Source of the DNA: Actinomycetes bacterium
GTDB taxonomy: Bacteria > Actinomycetota > Acidimicrobiia > Acidimicrobiales > Bog-793
Length of the DNA stretch: 15,108 bases
NCBI GenBank assembly: GCA_021785095.1
Contig: JAJYGM010000322.1
Span: 1 to 15,108 of the forward strand
Direction of reading: 5' to 3'
Position numbers and translations under genes: made by a program. Numbering within the stretch: position 1 is the first letter of the stretch; every line of letters begins with the position of its first letter. Of this stretch, positions 7,135 to 14,624 are shown in pieces. The notes under the pieces were generated by a model. The model saw nothing but the letters and a program-made list of their open reading frames with translations, made no database searches and was not told the DNA's origin.

Positions 7135-8718
7135 ATGATGGACAGCAACGACCGTGCGGTCCTGCCGGGCAGCGAGCGCAGCGAAGCGCCCGGGGCGAGG
7201 GTGATCGGCCCCGTCGCCGAGGACGAGCCGGTCCGCGTCACGGTGCTGCTGAGGCGCCGTGCCGAGCTCCCACCCGAGGTGCTCGCGGGCGAACGCCGCC
7301 TGAGCCTGGCCGAGCTCAGCGAGGCTCACGGAGCCGATCCCGAGGAGATGCGAACTGTCGCCGAGGCCCTCTCCGGCGCCGGGGCGCAGATCGTCGAGGA
7401 GGACCCCGGGAGCCGCCGCATCGTCGCCCTCGGCCCTGCCGGTCCCCTGGCACGCCTGTTCGGCACGACTCTCGAGAATGTCGAGAGCACGAGCCCGGCG
7501 ACGGGCGGCGGTGCGGTCCGCCACCGCCAGCGGACCGGTGCCCTCAGCGTCCCTTCGGCGCTGGCCGGGATCGTGACGGCCGTTCTCGGCCTCGACGACC
7601 GCCCGCAGGCCGAGCCGCACCTTCGCGCGATCGCGCCGGAGGCGGCCAAGGCGTCGTTCACTCCCGACCAGGTCGCAGCGCTCTACGACTTCCCCGGCGG
7701 TACGGACGGCACCGGGCGCACGGTCGGGGTGATCGAGCTCGGCGGCGGCTTCGCACGGTCGGATCTCACGAGCTACTTCGCGATGCTTAACCTCGCCGTC
7801 CCGAGCATCACAGCCGTAGGTGTCGACGGCGCCACGAATTCGCCCGGGGTCGACACCAACGCGGACGGCGAGGTCGCGCTCGACGTCGAGGTCATCGGGG
7901 CTGTCGCGCCGAAGGCGGCACAGGTCGTGTACTTCGCCCCGAACACCGACGCCGGTTTCCACGACGCCGTAGCGGCGGCCATCCACTCCTCGCCCACCCC
8001 GGTCGCCATCAGCATCAGCTGGGGGCAGTCAGAGGACGCCTGGACCGCGCAGGGGCGGGACGCCCTCGACCAGGCGATGGCCGACGCCATCGCCGTCGGG
8101 ATCACCGTCACGACGGCGGCCGGCGACAACGGCAGCTCTGACGGCGTCTCCGACGGTCAGCCCCACGTCGACTTCCCGTCCTCGAGCGCCTACGCCCTGG
8201 CATGCGGGGGGACCCGGCTCGAGGCCGATCCGGCGACGGGCATACAGGGCGAGATCGTCTGGGACGACCTGCCGACGGGAGGAGGCGCCACGGGAGGTGG
8301 CGTGAGCGACGTCTTCGCCACCCCTGCCTGGCAGCAGGTGCTGTCGCCGACGCGTGCCGGCGACGGTGCTCCCGGCCGGGGCGTCCCCGATGTCTCGGGT
8401 GATGCCTCGCCCGAGACCGGCTATCTCGTGATGGTGGGTGGCACCGAGCAGGTCATCGGAGGGACGAGCGCAGTCGCGCCCCTCTGGGCCGCCCTCGTCG
8501 CTCGCCTCTCGCAGCCGCTCGGGCGGGCGCTCGGCCCGCTGCAGCCGATGCTCTACGCGGGCGCAGCGCCCGGGGTGGCCCAGGTGGGGTGCCGGGACGT
8601 CGTCTCGGGCAACAACGGCGCCTACAGCGCCGGGCCGGGATGGGACGCCTGCACCGGCCTCGGCTCGCCGAACGGTGCCGCGCTGCTGGCGAAGCTGGCC
8701 GGAACCCCTAGCGGCTGA
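7135..8718 (+). CDS. S53 family serine-carboxyl peptidase (kumamolisin/sedolisin type) with propeptide
   Basis: Predicted acid-active endopeptidase of 527 residues. GGGAG precedes two adjacent ATGs (7135 and 7138); the second has the better spacing. A pro-kumamolisin activation domain spans about 30-165 (VRVTVLLRRRAELP; GAQIVEEDPGSRRIVALG). The mature enzyme probably begins near residue 172 (ASFTPDQVAALYDFP). Catalytic residues are visible: Glu246 and Asp250 in GEVALDVE, oxyanion Asp331 in AAGDNGSSDG, and Ser445 in GGTSAVAP. Their spacings (4, 81, 114) match kumamolisin (4, 82, 114, from memory). The C-terminal calcium loop is at about 486-510 (CRDVVSGNNG to GWDACTGLG). No N-terminal signal peptide is seen, so export is unclear. 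The 3' end overlaps the convergent oxidoreductase gene by 11 bases. Confidence 0.93.
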   Translation: MMDSNDRAVLPGSERSEAPGARVIGPVAEDEPVRVTVLLRRRAELPPEVLAGERRLSLAELSEAHGADPEEMRTVAEALSGAGAQIVEEDPGSRRIVALGPAGPLARLFGTTLENVESTSPATGGGAVRHRQRTGALSVPSALAGIVTAVLGLDDRPQAEPHLRAIAPEAAKASFTPDQVAALYDFPGGTDGTGRTVGVIELGGGFARSDLTSYFAMLNLAVPSITAVGVDGATNSPGVDTNADGEVALDVEVIGAVAPKAAQVVYFAPNTDAGFHDAVAAAIHSSPTPVAISISWGQSEDAWTAQGRDALDQAMADAIAVGITVTTAAGDNGSSDGVSDGQPHVDFPSSSAYALACGGTRLEADPATGIQGEIVWDDLPTGGGATGGGVSDVFATPAWQQVLSPTRAGDGAPGRGVPDVSGDASPETGYLVMVGGTEQVIGGTSAVAPLWAALVARLSQPLGRALGPLQPMLYAGAAPGVAQVGCRDVVSGNNGAYSAGPGWDACTGLGSPNGAALLAKLAGTPSG

Positions 8719-10903
8719 CGGGACTCGCCGTCGCGGCGGAGCCCACCAGACTGTCGACGAAACGGGTCACGCTGTCGCCGCCTCGCGGACCGAAGGCGGC
8801 GCTGCCGACGAGGCGACCGCCTCGCTGCACGAGAGAGTCGGCGAGCTCCCACACGGCGCCGCGCGGGTTGACGCCGTAGGTGCAGAACGCCGCCACCGGG
8901 GTGTCGCCGAGTTGGGGGAGGCTCTTCACGAAGTGCCTGGCCGCCTTCGCCGGCCGCACTGCCGCGACGACGAGACCCTCGACCCAGGTGCCGACGACGA
9001 GCAGGTCGGCGGCGGCGACCTCGGGCACCCCGACCTCGGTGAGGGCGGCGACGGTGACCTTGCTCCCGTGACGACGCAGCTCGGCGGCGATCTCCTCCGC
9101 CTTCGCCCGCGTGTGCCCGCCCCGGCTCTCCACAGCGATGAGAACCGAGCCGGGGGTGGCGTCGAGGCCTGATCTTCCGTTGCCGAGCCGGGAGAGGAGG
9201 GCCTTTGCGGCCCGGCGTCCCTGTGCCATCGACTCGACGACGGTCGAGGGGCCGACGAGGGCGTCGCCCGCCACCCAGACACGCTCGGTGGCCGGTATCG
9301 CCGACGTGCTCAGCGCCGATTCACGACCGAGCGCCAGCTTGCCGACCGGCTGGTGCCGGGCGAAGTCGGGCGCGTCCACGGCGAGGATGCCGCTTGCCTG
9401 CCATGCCCGGCTCGGGAGGCCTTCGGCCACCCTCGTGACGATGCGCGGGGGGAGCGAACTGGCGAAGTCGGCGTACTTCCGGTACCCCATCGCCATCACC
9501 ACGAGGTCGACGCCGACGGTCTCCTCGCTCCCGGCGACGACCTCCGGCCTCTTGGACGCACTCGACTGACGGGTCCGCTGGAGGCACGCCGACTGCACAC
9601 GCCCCTCGCTCCCCTCGAGACGGACGAGCGTCGTAGAGAAACGGACGTCGACGCCCTCCTCCCTCGCCTCGGCCAGCTCGTCCGGGCGGACCGGAGCAAA
9701 GCGCTCGTTCATCCACTCCACGCAGGTCGCCTCGGCGCCGAACCGCCGTGCACTGCGTGCGACGTCCATCGCCGTGTTGCCGCCGCCCACGACGAGCACT
9801 CGCGCCGGCCTGCCATCTCGAGGGCTCACGGCCTCGAGACACGGCAGCGGCGTGTGCTCGCGCAGTGCGGTCTCGGCCGAGGTGAGGAACTCGGTCGCAT
9901 CGATGACGGACCCGAGGTCCCCACCCGCGACCGGTAGCCGGATCGCAGAGCCGGCGCCCATGGCGAGCACGACCGCGTCGTGCTCGCCGAGCAGGAGCTC
10001 GACCTCGGCGGGCGTGACCTCCACGCCGCAGCGGAGCTTCACGCCCGCCTCGACGAGCTGATGCCACGGGCGCTCGGCCACTGCGGCCGGGAGCGTGAAG
10101 TCGGGGATCCCCCAACCGAGCAGCCCACCGGGCTTGGGGTCGCGCTCGAGGACGGTGACCTCGGCCCCGGCCGCAGCCAGATCCCATGCGGCTGCGATCC
10201 CGGCAGGTCCGGAACCGACGACGGCGACGGACAGCCCCCGTCCCCGCGTGCTCGTCCGCATGAGCGGTGGCACCGGAGCCTCTTCGGTCACGAAACGCTC
10301 GAGGGCGCCGATGGCGATCGGCGTGCCCCCGGCGAGCGACCATGTGCAGGCGCCCTCGCACTGCAGCGCCTGGTCGCACACGCGGCTGCAGACGTCGGGG
10401 AGGAGCGTCGTGCGGCGCAGGACCTCGTGCGCCCCGGCGAGGTCATGGTCCCGGATCGCAGCGATGAAGCCGGGGATGTCGTTGTGGACCGGGCACCCGC
10501 GCACGCACGTCGGGTCGGGGCACTGCAGGCAGCGCGTCGCCTCCGACAGCGCAGCATCGAAGCTCGTAAAGCCGAGCCGCGTCTCCGCCAGAGAGCCGAG
10601 AAGAGGCTCGGGGCTGTGCAGCGCCGCCACGGGCGTCCGCTCGCCGGCGAGGAGAGGGCCGCTCACGTCGATGGCCGAGAACGGGCAGGTGCGGAGGCAC
10701 TGCCGGCAGCCGACGCAGGTCGCGTCGTCGGCGACGACCGTCCAGGTGGCGACGTCCATGGCGAGAGCGCCCGTCGGGCAGCGCACGACGCACTCCTGGC
10801 AGCCGGCGCACCGCTCCGTCACGACCGTCACGTGGGGAGTGACCGTCACGTCCGGCGTCGTCGTCGATCGCAGAGCCGTGGGGCTCGGGAAGGTGGTGGT
10901 CAT
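8708..10903 (-). CDS. Ferredoxin / GltD-like FAD oxidoreductase / flavodoxin-like fusion protein
   Basis: A 731-residue soluble redox protein. Residues 30-80 form a two-cluster ferredoxin (C32, C35, C38, C42 and C63, C66, C69, C73). Residues 105-205 are the cysteine-rich helical domain of GltD/dihydropyrimidine dehydrogenase (C125, C128, C133, C137; C172, C176, C182, C186). An FAD Rossmann fold starts at 228 (VVGSGPAG), an NAD(P) fold at 370 (VVGGGNTAMD), and the FAD-closing motif is near 544 (VAGDALVGPSTVVESMAQG). The C terminus (585-720) looks like a flavodoxin fold with an FMN-loop-like SRGGHT (593-598). Such enzymes move electrons between NAD(P)H and low-potential iron-sulfur carriers. 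No GltB glutamate synthase subunit is nearby, so glutamate synthesis is unlikely. The ATG follows the membrane iron-sulfur gene by 10 bases with GGAG in front, so the two are co-transcribed. Confidence 0.9.
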   Translation of the reverse strand: MTTTFPSPTALRSTTTPDVTVTPHVTVVTERCAGCQECVVRCPTGALAMDVATWTVVADDATCVGCRQCLRTCPFSAIDVSGPLLAGERTPVAALHSPEPLLGSLAETRLGFTSFDAALSEATRCLQCPDPTCVRGCPVHNDIPGFIAAIRDHDLAGAHEVLRRTTLLPDVCSRVCDQALQCEGACTWSLAGGTPIAIGALERFVTEEAPVPPLMRTSTRGRGLSVAVVGSGPAGIAAAWDLAAAGAEVTVLERDPKPGGLLGWGIPDFTLPAAVAERPWHQLVEAGVKLRCGVEVTPAEVELLLGEHDAVVLAMGAGSAIRLPVAGGDLGSVIDATEFLTSAETALREHTPLPCLEAVSPRDGRPARVLVVGGGNTAMDVARSARRFGAEATCVEWMNERFAPVRPDELAEAREEGVDVRFSTTLVRLEGSEGRVQSACLQRTRQSSASKRPEVVAGSEETVGVDLVVMAMGYRKYADFASSLPPRIVTRVAEGLPSRAWQASGILAVDAPDFARHQPVGKLALGRESALSTSAIPATERVWVAGDALVGPSTVVESMAQGRRAAKALLSRLGNGRSGLDATPGSVLIAVESRGGHTRAKAEEIAAELRRHGSKVTVAALTEVGVPEVAAADLLVVGTWVEGLVVAAVRPAKAARHFVKSLPQLGDTPVAAFCTYGVNPRGAVWELADSLVQRGGRLVGSAAFGPRGGDSVTRFVDSLVGSAATASPVSR

Positions 10904-10913
10904 CTCTCCGCTC

Positions 10914-12497
10914 CTAGTTGGCTGCGTGCATGAGCACGTAGAGGACAGCCATCGCGATGCCGATGGCGAGGGCGACTCCGGTCGTCGCGAGGCGTGTGGC
11001 GACGGGGCGAGCGGACACGGTGGCGAGGTCTCGACCTGCGATCCGCCAGCTCGTCCACATGGCCGCAGCGGTCCCGAGCGCCACGACCGCGATCTGCGCG
11101 ACGACGATCTTCGGCGCGTCGAGGATCGAGTACGAGTAGAGCGACGACTTCGTCGAGCCGGCGCCGGCGAGGTGCCCGATGGCGGGCACGAGCGCCGGCA
11201 CGTGCTCGAAGAATTTCGGGAGCTGGCGGGCGAGGTAGTCGGCGCCCGTGATGGGGATCAGGCCATAGGCGAAGGGCAGGAAGAAGGTCCGGAAGCGGCT
11301 CGTCCGGCTGACCCACGACGTGCCGCCGGCGGGCACGGCGAGATCGCGCCGCAGGAGGAACCTCGAACCAACCTTCCCGAGCAGGGCCACGGCGGTGACG
11401 ACGACGGCGATGATCCCGAAGTAGTCGATCGGGTTCGGGTACTGGGGGAAGTGCGTCACGCTGTTGAGCCACTTGTCCATCGCGGCGTAGGCGTTCGTCG
11501 CGTTGAACTGTTGGTACATGACGAGGCCGAGCAGGATGACGATGCCCCAGGCGACGTCTGGGCGCCGCCGCGTCGGAGCGACGACCGATGTCAGCGGCTT
11601 TTGCAGGTAGAGCCCGACGTTGCCCGAGGGGCACGCCTTGTAGCACTCCGAGCAGAGCCCGCAGAGCAGGTTGGAGTCGGCGCTACCGGGCCAGGTGTAC
11701 CACGGGCAGCCGTATCCTTCCTCGCCGCCGCGCATGCAATCCTTCGTGGCGCACTCGATGCAGCGGTTGCGGTCCTTTGTCCGGAAGCCCGTCACCGAGC
11801 CGATGGCCCCGACCGAGCCGATGAGCGCCGAGAGCGGGCAGAGGTAGCGGCAGAACGTACGGCGCTCGAACACGAGGAAGAAGATGAGGGCCGAGGTCAC
11901 GATGCCGAGCACCATGATGCTCGTCGCGATCGGTGCGCCCGGTCCGGCGATGTTGAAGTACTCCTCGACGAAGGTGAGCCCGAGGAAGGTGCCCACGGAC
12001 ATGAGGAGCCCGTACTGTGCGAGCTTCTCGGGCATCTTCCGGCCGAGACCGAGCCTCGTCTGGGCACGACGCCACAGCGCCCGGCGCTGGATCCACTCGG
12101 CGAAGCCGCCGAAGGGGCACATGGCGCACCAGGCCCGGCCGACGACGACGATCATCACGAACACGAGGCAGAACCAGAGGAACCACGTGATCGCCGTCGC
12201 GAAGTTGAGCTTGGGCTCGACCGTCCCGAGGATGCCGATGAAGATCACCAGCCAGAAGATGATCTGGTTGGGAAGTATGAGGAGGAACTGGAACCTCCGG
12301 CTCCTCACCGCCCTTCCCACCTGCGGGATCCGGGTGATCTCGAGGCCCGGCGCCGGGTCTGTCGAGTCGAAGCGCTCGAGTCCCTCACGCGCTCGCGGTC
12401 GCAGCCTGACTGCTACCGAGATCGGATCCGGGGGTGTCTCCTCGACCGGGGCGGCTACCTGATCCCCACTGGTTCTGGCTTCCTCGACGACTGTCAT
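10914..12497 (-). CDS. Polytopic membrane iron-sulfur protein (NapH/NosR/CcoG-like polyferredoxin)
   Basis: Integral membrane electron carrier of 527 residues. The ATG at 12497 is preferred because GGGAG lies seven bases before it; an in-frame GTG at 12539 would add 14 residues but lies within the promoter region. About nine membrane spans can be seen (near 69-90, 99-121, 160-180, 190-210, 315-331, 357-376, 402-422, 461-484, 504-526). Cysteine motifs: GRAWCAMCPFGGF (C124, C127), RTFCRYLCPLSA (C216, C220), then a cytoplasmic ferredoxin-like part with C246, C249, C254, C264 and C279, C282, C285, C289 (CGLCSECYKACP). NapH and NosR use similar modules to pass quinol electrons. There is no N-terminal FMN-binding domain as in NosR, and the four- to five-span C-terminal half is not one I recognise. 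The first cluster motif is CxxCP, shorter than the usual CxxxCP. Confidence 0.87.
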   Translation of the reverse strand: MTVVEEARTSGDQVAAPVEETPPDPISVAVRLRPRAREGLERFDSTDPAPGLEITRIPQVGRAVRSRRFQFLLILPNQIIFWLVIFIGILGTVEPKLNFATAITWFLWFCLVFVMIVVVGRAWCAMCPFGGFAEWIQRRALWRRAQTRLGLGRKMPEKLAQYGLLMSVGTFLGLTFVEEYFNIAGPGAPIATSIMVLGIVTSALIFFLVFERRTFCRYLCPLSALIGSVGAIGSVTGFRTKDRNRCIECATKDCMRGGEEGYGCPWYTWPGSADSNLLCGLCSECYKACPSGNVGLYLQKPLTSVVAPTRRRPDVAWGIVILLGLVMYQQFNATNAYAAMDKWLNSVTHFPQYPNPIDYFGIIAVVVTAVALLGKVGSRFLLRRDLAVPAGGTSWVSRTSRFRTFFLPFAYGLIPITGADYLARQLPKFFEHVPALVPAIGHLAGAGSTKSSLYSYSILDAPKIVVAQIAVVALGTAAAMWTSWRIAGRDLATVSARPVATRLATTGVALAIGIAMAVLYVLMHAAN

Positions 12498-12525
12498 GCT
12501 CACTCCCAGCGCAGGTCGTAATCTG

Positions 12526-12549
12526 AACTCAATCACCACACGTTGAGTT
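12526..12549. promoter_or_regulatory. Inverted-repeat operator candidate AACTCAA-N10-TTGAGTT
   Basis: Perfect 7-base arms (12526-12532 and 12543-12549) around a 10-base spacer. It covers the expected transcription start of the minus-strand redox operon (about 12545), a position suited to repression. It is not an FNR box (TTGAT-N4-ATCAA) or a CRP site. Confidence 0.55.
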
Positions 12550-12586
12550 ACACGATAGTGAAATTACTGACACAACGTCAAGTCAC
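12541..12586. repeat. Direct repeat CGTNNAGTNAC, 35 bases apart, in the divergent promoter
   Basis: CGTTGAGTTAC (12541-12551) and CGTCAAGTCAC (12576-12586) share eight of eleven bases. On the minus strand they read GTNACTNNACG. The second copy covers the -35 of the minus promoter and the first abuts its -10. Possible binding sites for the neighbouring NarL-type regulator. Confidence 0.45.
12552..12581 (-). promoter_or_regulatory. Promoter of the iron-sulfur redox operon
   Basis: On the minus strand TTGACG (12581-12576) and TATCGT (12557-12552) are separated by 18 bases. They match five and four of six consensus bases for a sigma-70 promoter. Transcription would start near 12545, giving a leader of about 48 bases to the ATG at 12497. 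Confidence 0.6.
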
Positions 12587-12596
12587 GGACTACACT
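12567..12596 (+). promoter_or_regulatory. Promoter of the two-component operon
   Basis: CTGACA (12567-12572) and TACACT (12591-12596) are separated by 18 bases, five and four matches to consensus. The start would be near 12603, leaving a leader of about 145 bases before the response regulator ATG. Its spacer contains the -35 of the opposite promoter, so the two compete for the same DNA. Confidence 0.6.
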
Positions 12597-12746
12597 TTGA
12601 ATCGTGAGCGTGTCGTCGCTGGAGGAGGGGAGGGCTCAGCGGGAGCCGGCAGTCGTCTCCGCGCCCCGCAGGATCTCCTCGAGTGCGTTGTCGAGATCGG
12701 CCTCGAGCGATGCGGCGATACCGAGACAGGCGAGGAGCAGCGCCAG

Positions 12747-13490
12747 ATGAGCCGTCAATCTCATGGTGAGCCCGAGGCGTCCGACGTGGCAGCGGATGAT
12801 CGCCGCGTCGTGACACCGAGTTTCCACGGAGGGGGCATCGTGCTCGCGGACGACCACAAGGTCGTGCGGGAAGGGACCCGCCAGATCCTCGAGGCAGCCG
12901 GGATCGCCGTCGTCGCCGAAGCGGCGACCGCAGCAGAGACGCTGCAGCTGGTCCACGACCTCTTGCCCGCGACCCTCGTCGTCGACCTCCGGCTGCCCGA
13001 CATGAGCGGGGTCGAAGTCGTGCGGAGGATCTGCGAGGCAGGCCTGCCGGTCCGCTGCCTCGTGCTCTCAGCTTTCGACGACAACGTCTACGTGGCCGAG
13101 GCGCTCGCAGCGGGGGCCTACGGCTACCTCCTGAAGACGGCGACCGCGTCCGAGCTCGTCGCGGCCGTCTCGGCCGTGGCAGAGGGAACGATGGTGCTCG
13201 ACCGTGCCCTCGGCGAAGCGATGGTGCGCCGGCTCCGCGACGAGAACGCCAGCGCTCTCGCCGATCTCACGCCGAGGGAGATCGACGTCGTGCGCCTGAT
13301 GGCGCGAGGCAAGTCGAACAAGGAGATCGCACTCGACCTGCAGCTCGGCGTGAGGACGATCGAGACGTACGTGTCGAACATCCTCACGAAGCTCGGCGTG
13401 CGGTCGAGGACCGAGGCGGTGCTGCGTGCGATCGACAGCCGGCTCGTGTCGGTCGAGCCGCTCTCGCGAGGCAGACTTGCCCGCGGCTGA
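12747..13490 (+). CDS. NarL/LuxR-family response regulator
   Basis: Two-component transcription factor of 247 residues. The frame is open back to 12543, but the ATG at 12747 has GAGGAG nine bases upstream and lies downstream of the promoter. The receiver domain begins near residue 31 (IVLADDHKVVREG, acidic pair Asp35/Asp36), with the phosphoryl-accepting Asp80 in LVVDLRLPDMSG, Ser108 in VLSAFDD and Lys130 in YLLKTA. The C-terminal LuxR helix-turn-helix is at about 174-230 (LTPREIDVVRLMARGKSNKE, then VRTIETYVSNILTKL). All switch residues are present, so it should be phosphorylated by the kinase encoded just after it. It is divergent from the iron-sulfur redox operon and is the obvious candidate to control it. 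The first 30 residues are an unconserved tail. Confidence 0.92.
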   Translation: MSRQSHGEPEASDVAADDRRVVTPSFHGGGIVLADDHKVVREGTRQILEAAGIAVVAEAATAAETLQLVHDLLPATLVVDLRLPDMSGVEVVRRICEAGLPVRCLVLSAFDDNVYVAEALAAGAYGYLLKTATASELVAAVSAVAEGTMVLDRALGEAMVRRLRDENASALADLTPREIDVVRLMARGKSNKEIALDLQLGVRTIETYVSNILTKLGVRSRTEAVLRAIDSRLVSVEPLSRGRLARG

Positions 13491-13497
13491 GATCCGC

Positions 13498-14514
13498 GTG
13501 CGGGAGATCGCCGCCCGCCTGAAGCACCCGCCCGTCGGCGAGCCTGCCTTCTGGGTCGTGCAGGCCATGGTGGTGGTCCTCGCCGTGCTCCACCTCGTCG
13601 TCGACCTGCAGTCGTCGAGCGGGCAGGGATCGTTCCCGACCGGAGTTCCCGTCGGGCTGCTGCTCCTTCCCGTCGGCTACGCCGCATTGCGCTACGGGCT
13701 GTCGGGCTCGGCTGCGACGGCGCTGTGGGCGATCCTGCTCTGGCTGCCCGACCTCGCCCTGCCCGGAGGGCGCGGCCATCCCGACGACGACGTCGTCGAG
13801 CTCGCGCTCGTCCTCGGCGTGGCGATCTTCGCCGGTATCTACGTCGAACGCGAGCACTTGCAGCGGGAGCGGGCCCGCGCGCTCGAGGCCGAGAGCCGGG
13901 CGGCCGAGCGCCGCTTCGCGCACCAGCTCCTTCGCGCACAGGAGGAGGAGCGCACCCGCATCGCGCGAGATCTGCACGACGATCCCGTCCAGCGTCTCAT
14001 CCAGCTCGCCCGCCACCTCGAGTCAGGTGGTGGCTACGGCGCCCGAGCCGAGCTGCTCGAGGTGGTCGGACGGCTCCGGGAGCTCACGAGGGGACTCCGA
14101 CCGGCCGGGATCGACGAGCTCGGGCTCGTCGCCGCACTCCGCGGCATGCTCGACTCGGTCGAGGTCACCGAGAACCTGAAGACGGTGATCGACGTGACGG
14201 GAGAGCCGGTGCGGCTCCCGCCGGACACCGAGCTCGGCCTGTTCCGCATCGCTCAGGAGGCTGTCGGCAACGCCGTGCGTCACGCCGCGCCATCGCACGT
14301 GACGATCGATGTCGAGTTCGGCCGTGAGTGGTTGACGATGGCGGTGGGGGATGACGGGGCGGGTTTCGATCCGGCGGAGGCGGAGCGGCGCGTGGACGGT
14401 CACTTCGGCCTCCGCGGCATGCGCGAGCGAGCCGAACTCATCGGGGGAACGCTCGACGTCAGCTCCTCACAGGGTCGGGGGACGGTCGTGAAGGCGCAAG
14501 TGCCTCTCGGGTGA
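13498..14514 (+). CDS. Membrane sensor histidine kinase (HisKA_3, NarX/DesK type)
   Basis: Kinase partner of the preceding regulator, 338 residues from the GTG at 13498. The start is uncertain: a TTG at 13477 with GAGG in front, overlapping the regulator's end, would add seven residues. Four membrane spans (about 18-37, 50-67, 72-88, 99-116) form the whole sensing part; no PAS, GAF or large outer loop is present. A charged coiled segment leads to the H-box RIARDLHDDPVQRL (about 154-167), with phosphorylated His160. The ATPase domain has the N-box QEAVGNAVRHA (254-264), DDGAGFD (285-291) and GLRGMRER (304-311). With no soluble sensor, the signal is probably sensed in or at the membrane, such as quinone state, lipid or ions; this is inference. 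A strong hairpin follows seven bases after the stop. Confidence 0.9.
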   Translation: MREIAARLKHPPVGEPAFWVVQAMVVVLAVLHLVVDLQSSSGQGSFPTGVPVGLLLLPVGYAALRYGLSGSAATALWAILLWLPDLALPGGRGHPDDDVVELALVLGVAIFAGIYVEREHLQRERARALEAESRAAERRFAHQLLRAQEEERTRIARDLHDDPVQRLIQLARHLESGGGYGARAELLEVVGRLRELTRGLRPAGIDELGLVAALRGMLDSVEVTENLKTVIDVTGEPVRLPPDTELGLFRIAQEAVGNAVRHAAPSHVTIDVEFGREWLTMAVGDDGAGFDPAEAERRVDGHFGLRGMRERAELIGGTLDVSSSQGRGTVVKAQVPLG

Positions 14515-14521
14515 GTCCTCG

Positions 14522-14552
14522 CCGCCCGGACCGGCTTCGCGCCGGTCGGCGG
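14522..14552 (+). terminator. Hairpin terminator after the two-component operon
   Basis: CCGCC-cg-GACCGGC-ttcgc-GCCGGTC-GGCGG: a 12-pair stem with a two-base bulge and a five-base loop, starting eight bases after the kinase stop. No T-run follows, which is common in high-GC actinobacteria. Confidence 0.65.
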
Positions 14553-14624
14553 TGGGTATGTCGCCGCCTACTTGTGTCCTCCCGACGAGCGCCCGGCACC
14601 GCGCGGTAGCAAGCTGGTCAGGCG

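Noticed and set aside
8708..10903. Calling the flavo-iron-sulfur protein glutamate synthase small subunit
   Set aside because: No large subunit is adjacent, and the extra ferredoxin and flavodoxin-like domains plus the membrane partner argue for another electron-transfer role.
10095..12521. An 808-codon open frame on the plus strand
   Set aside because: It is antisense to both redox genes, whose cysteine motifs and domains are clear. Its peptide is rich in His, Arg, Asp and Glu with no recognisable domain, as expected for a shadow frame in GC-rich DNA.
12543..12746. N-terminal extension of the response regulator to the first open ATG-like start
   Set aside because: It would begin before the predicted transcription start, has no ribosome binding site and adds unconserved sequence; the ATG at 12747 has GAGGAG in front.
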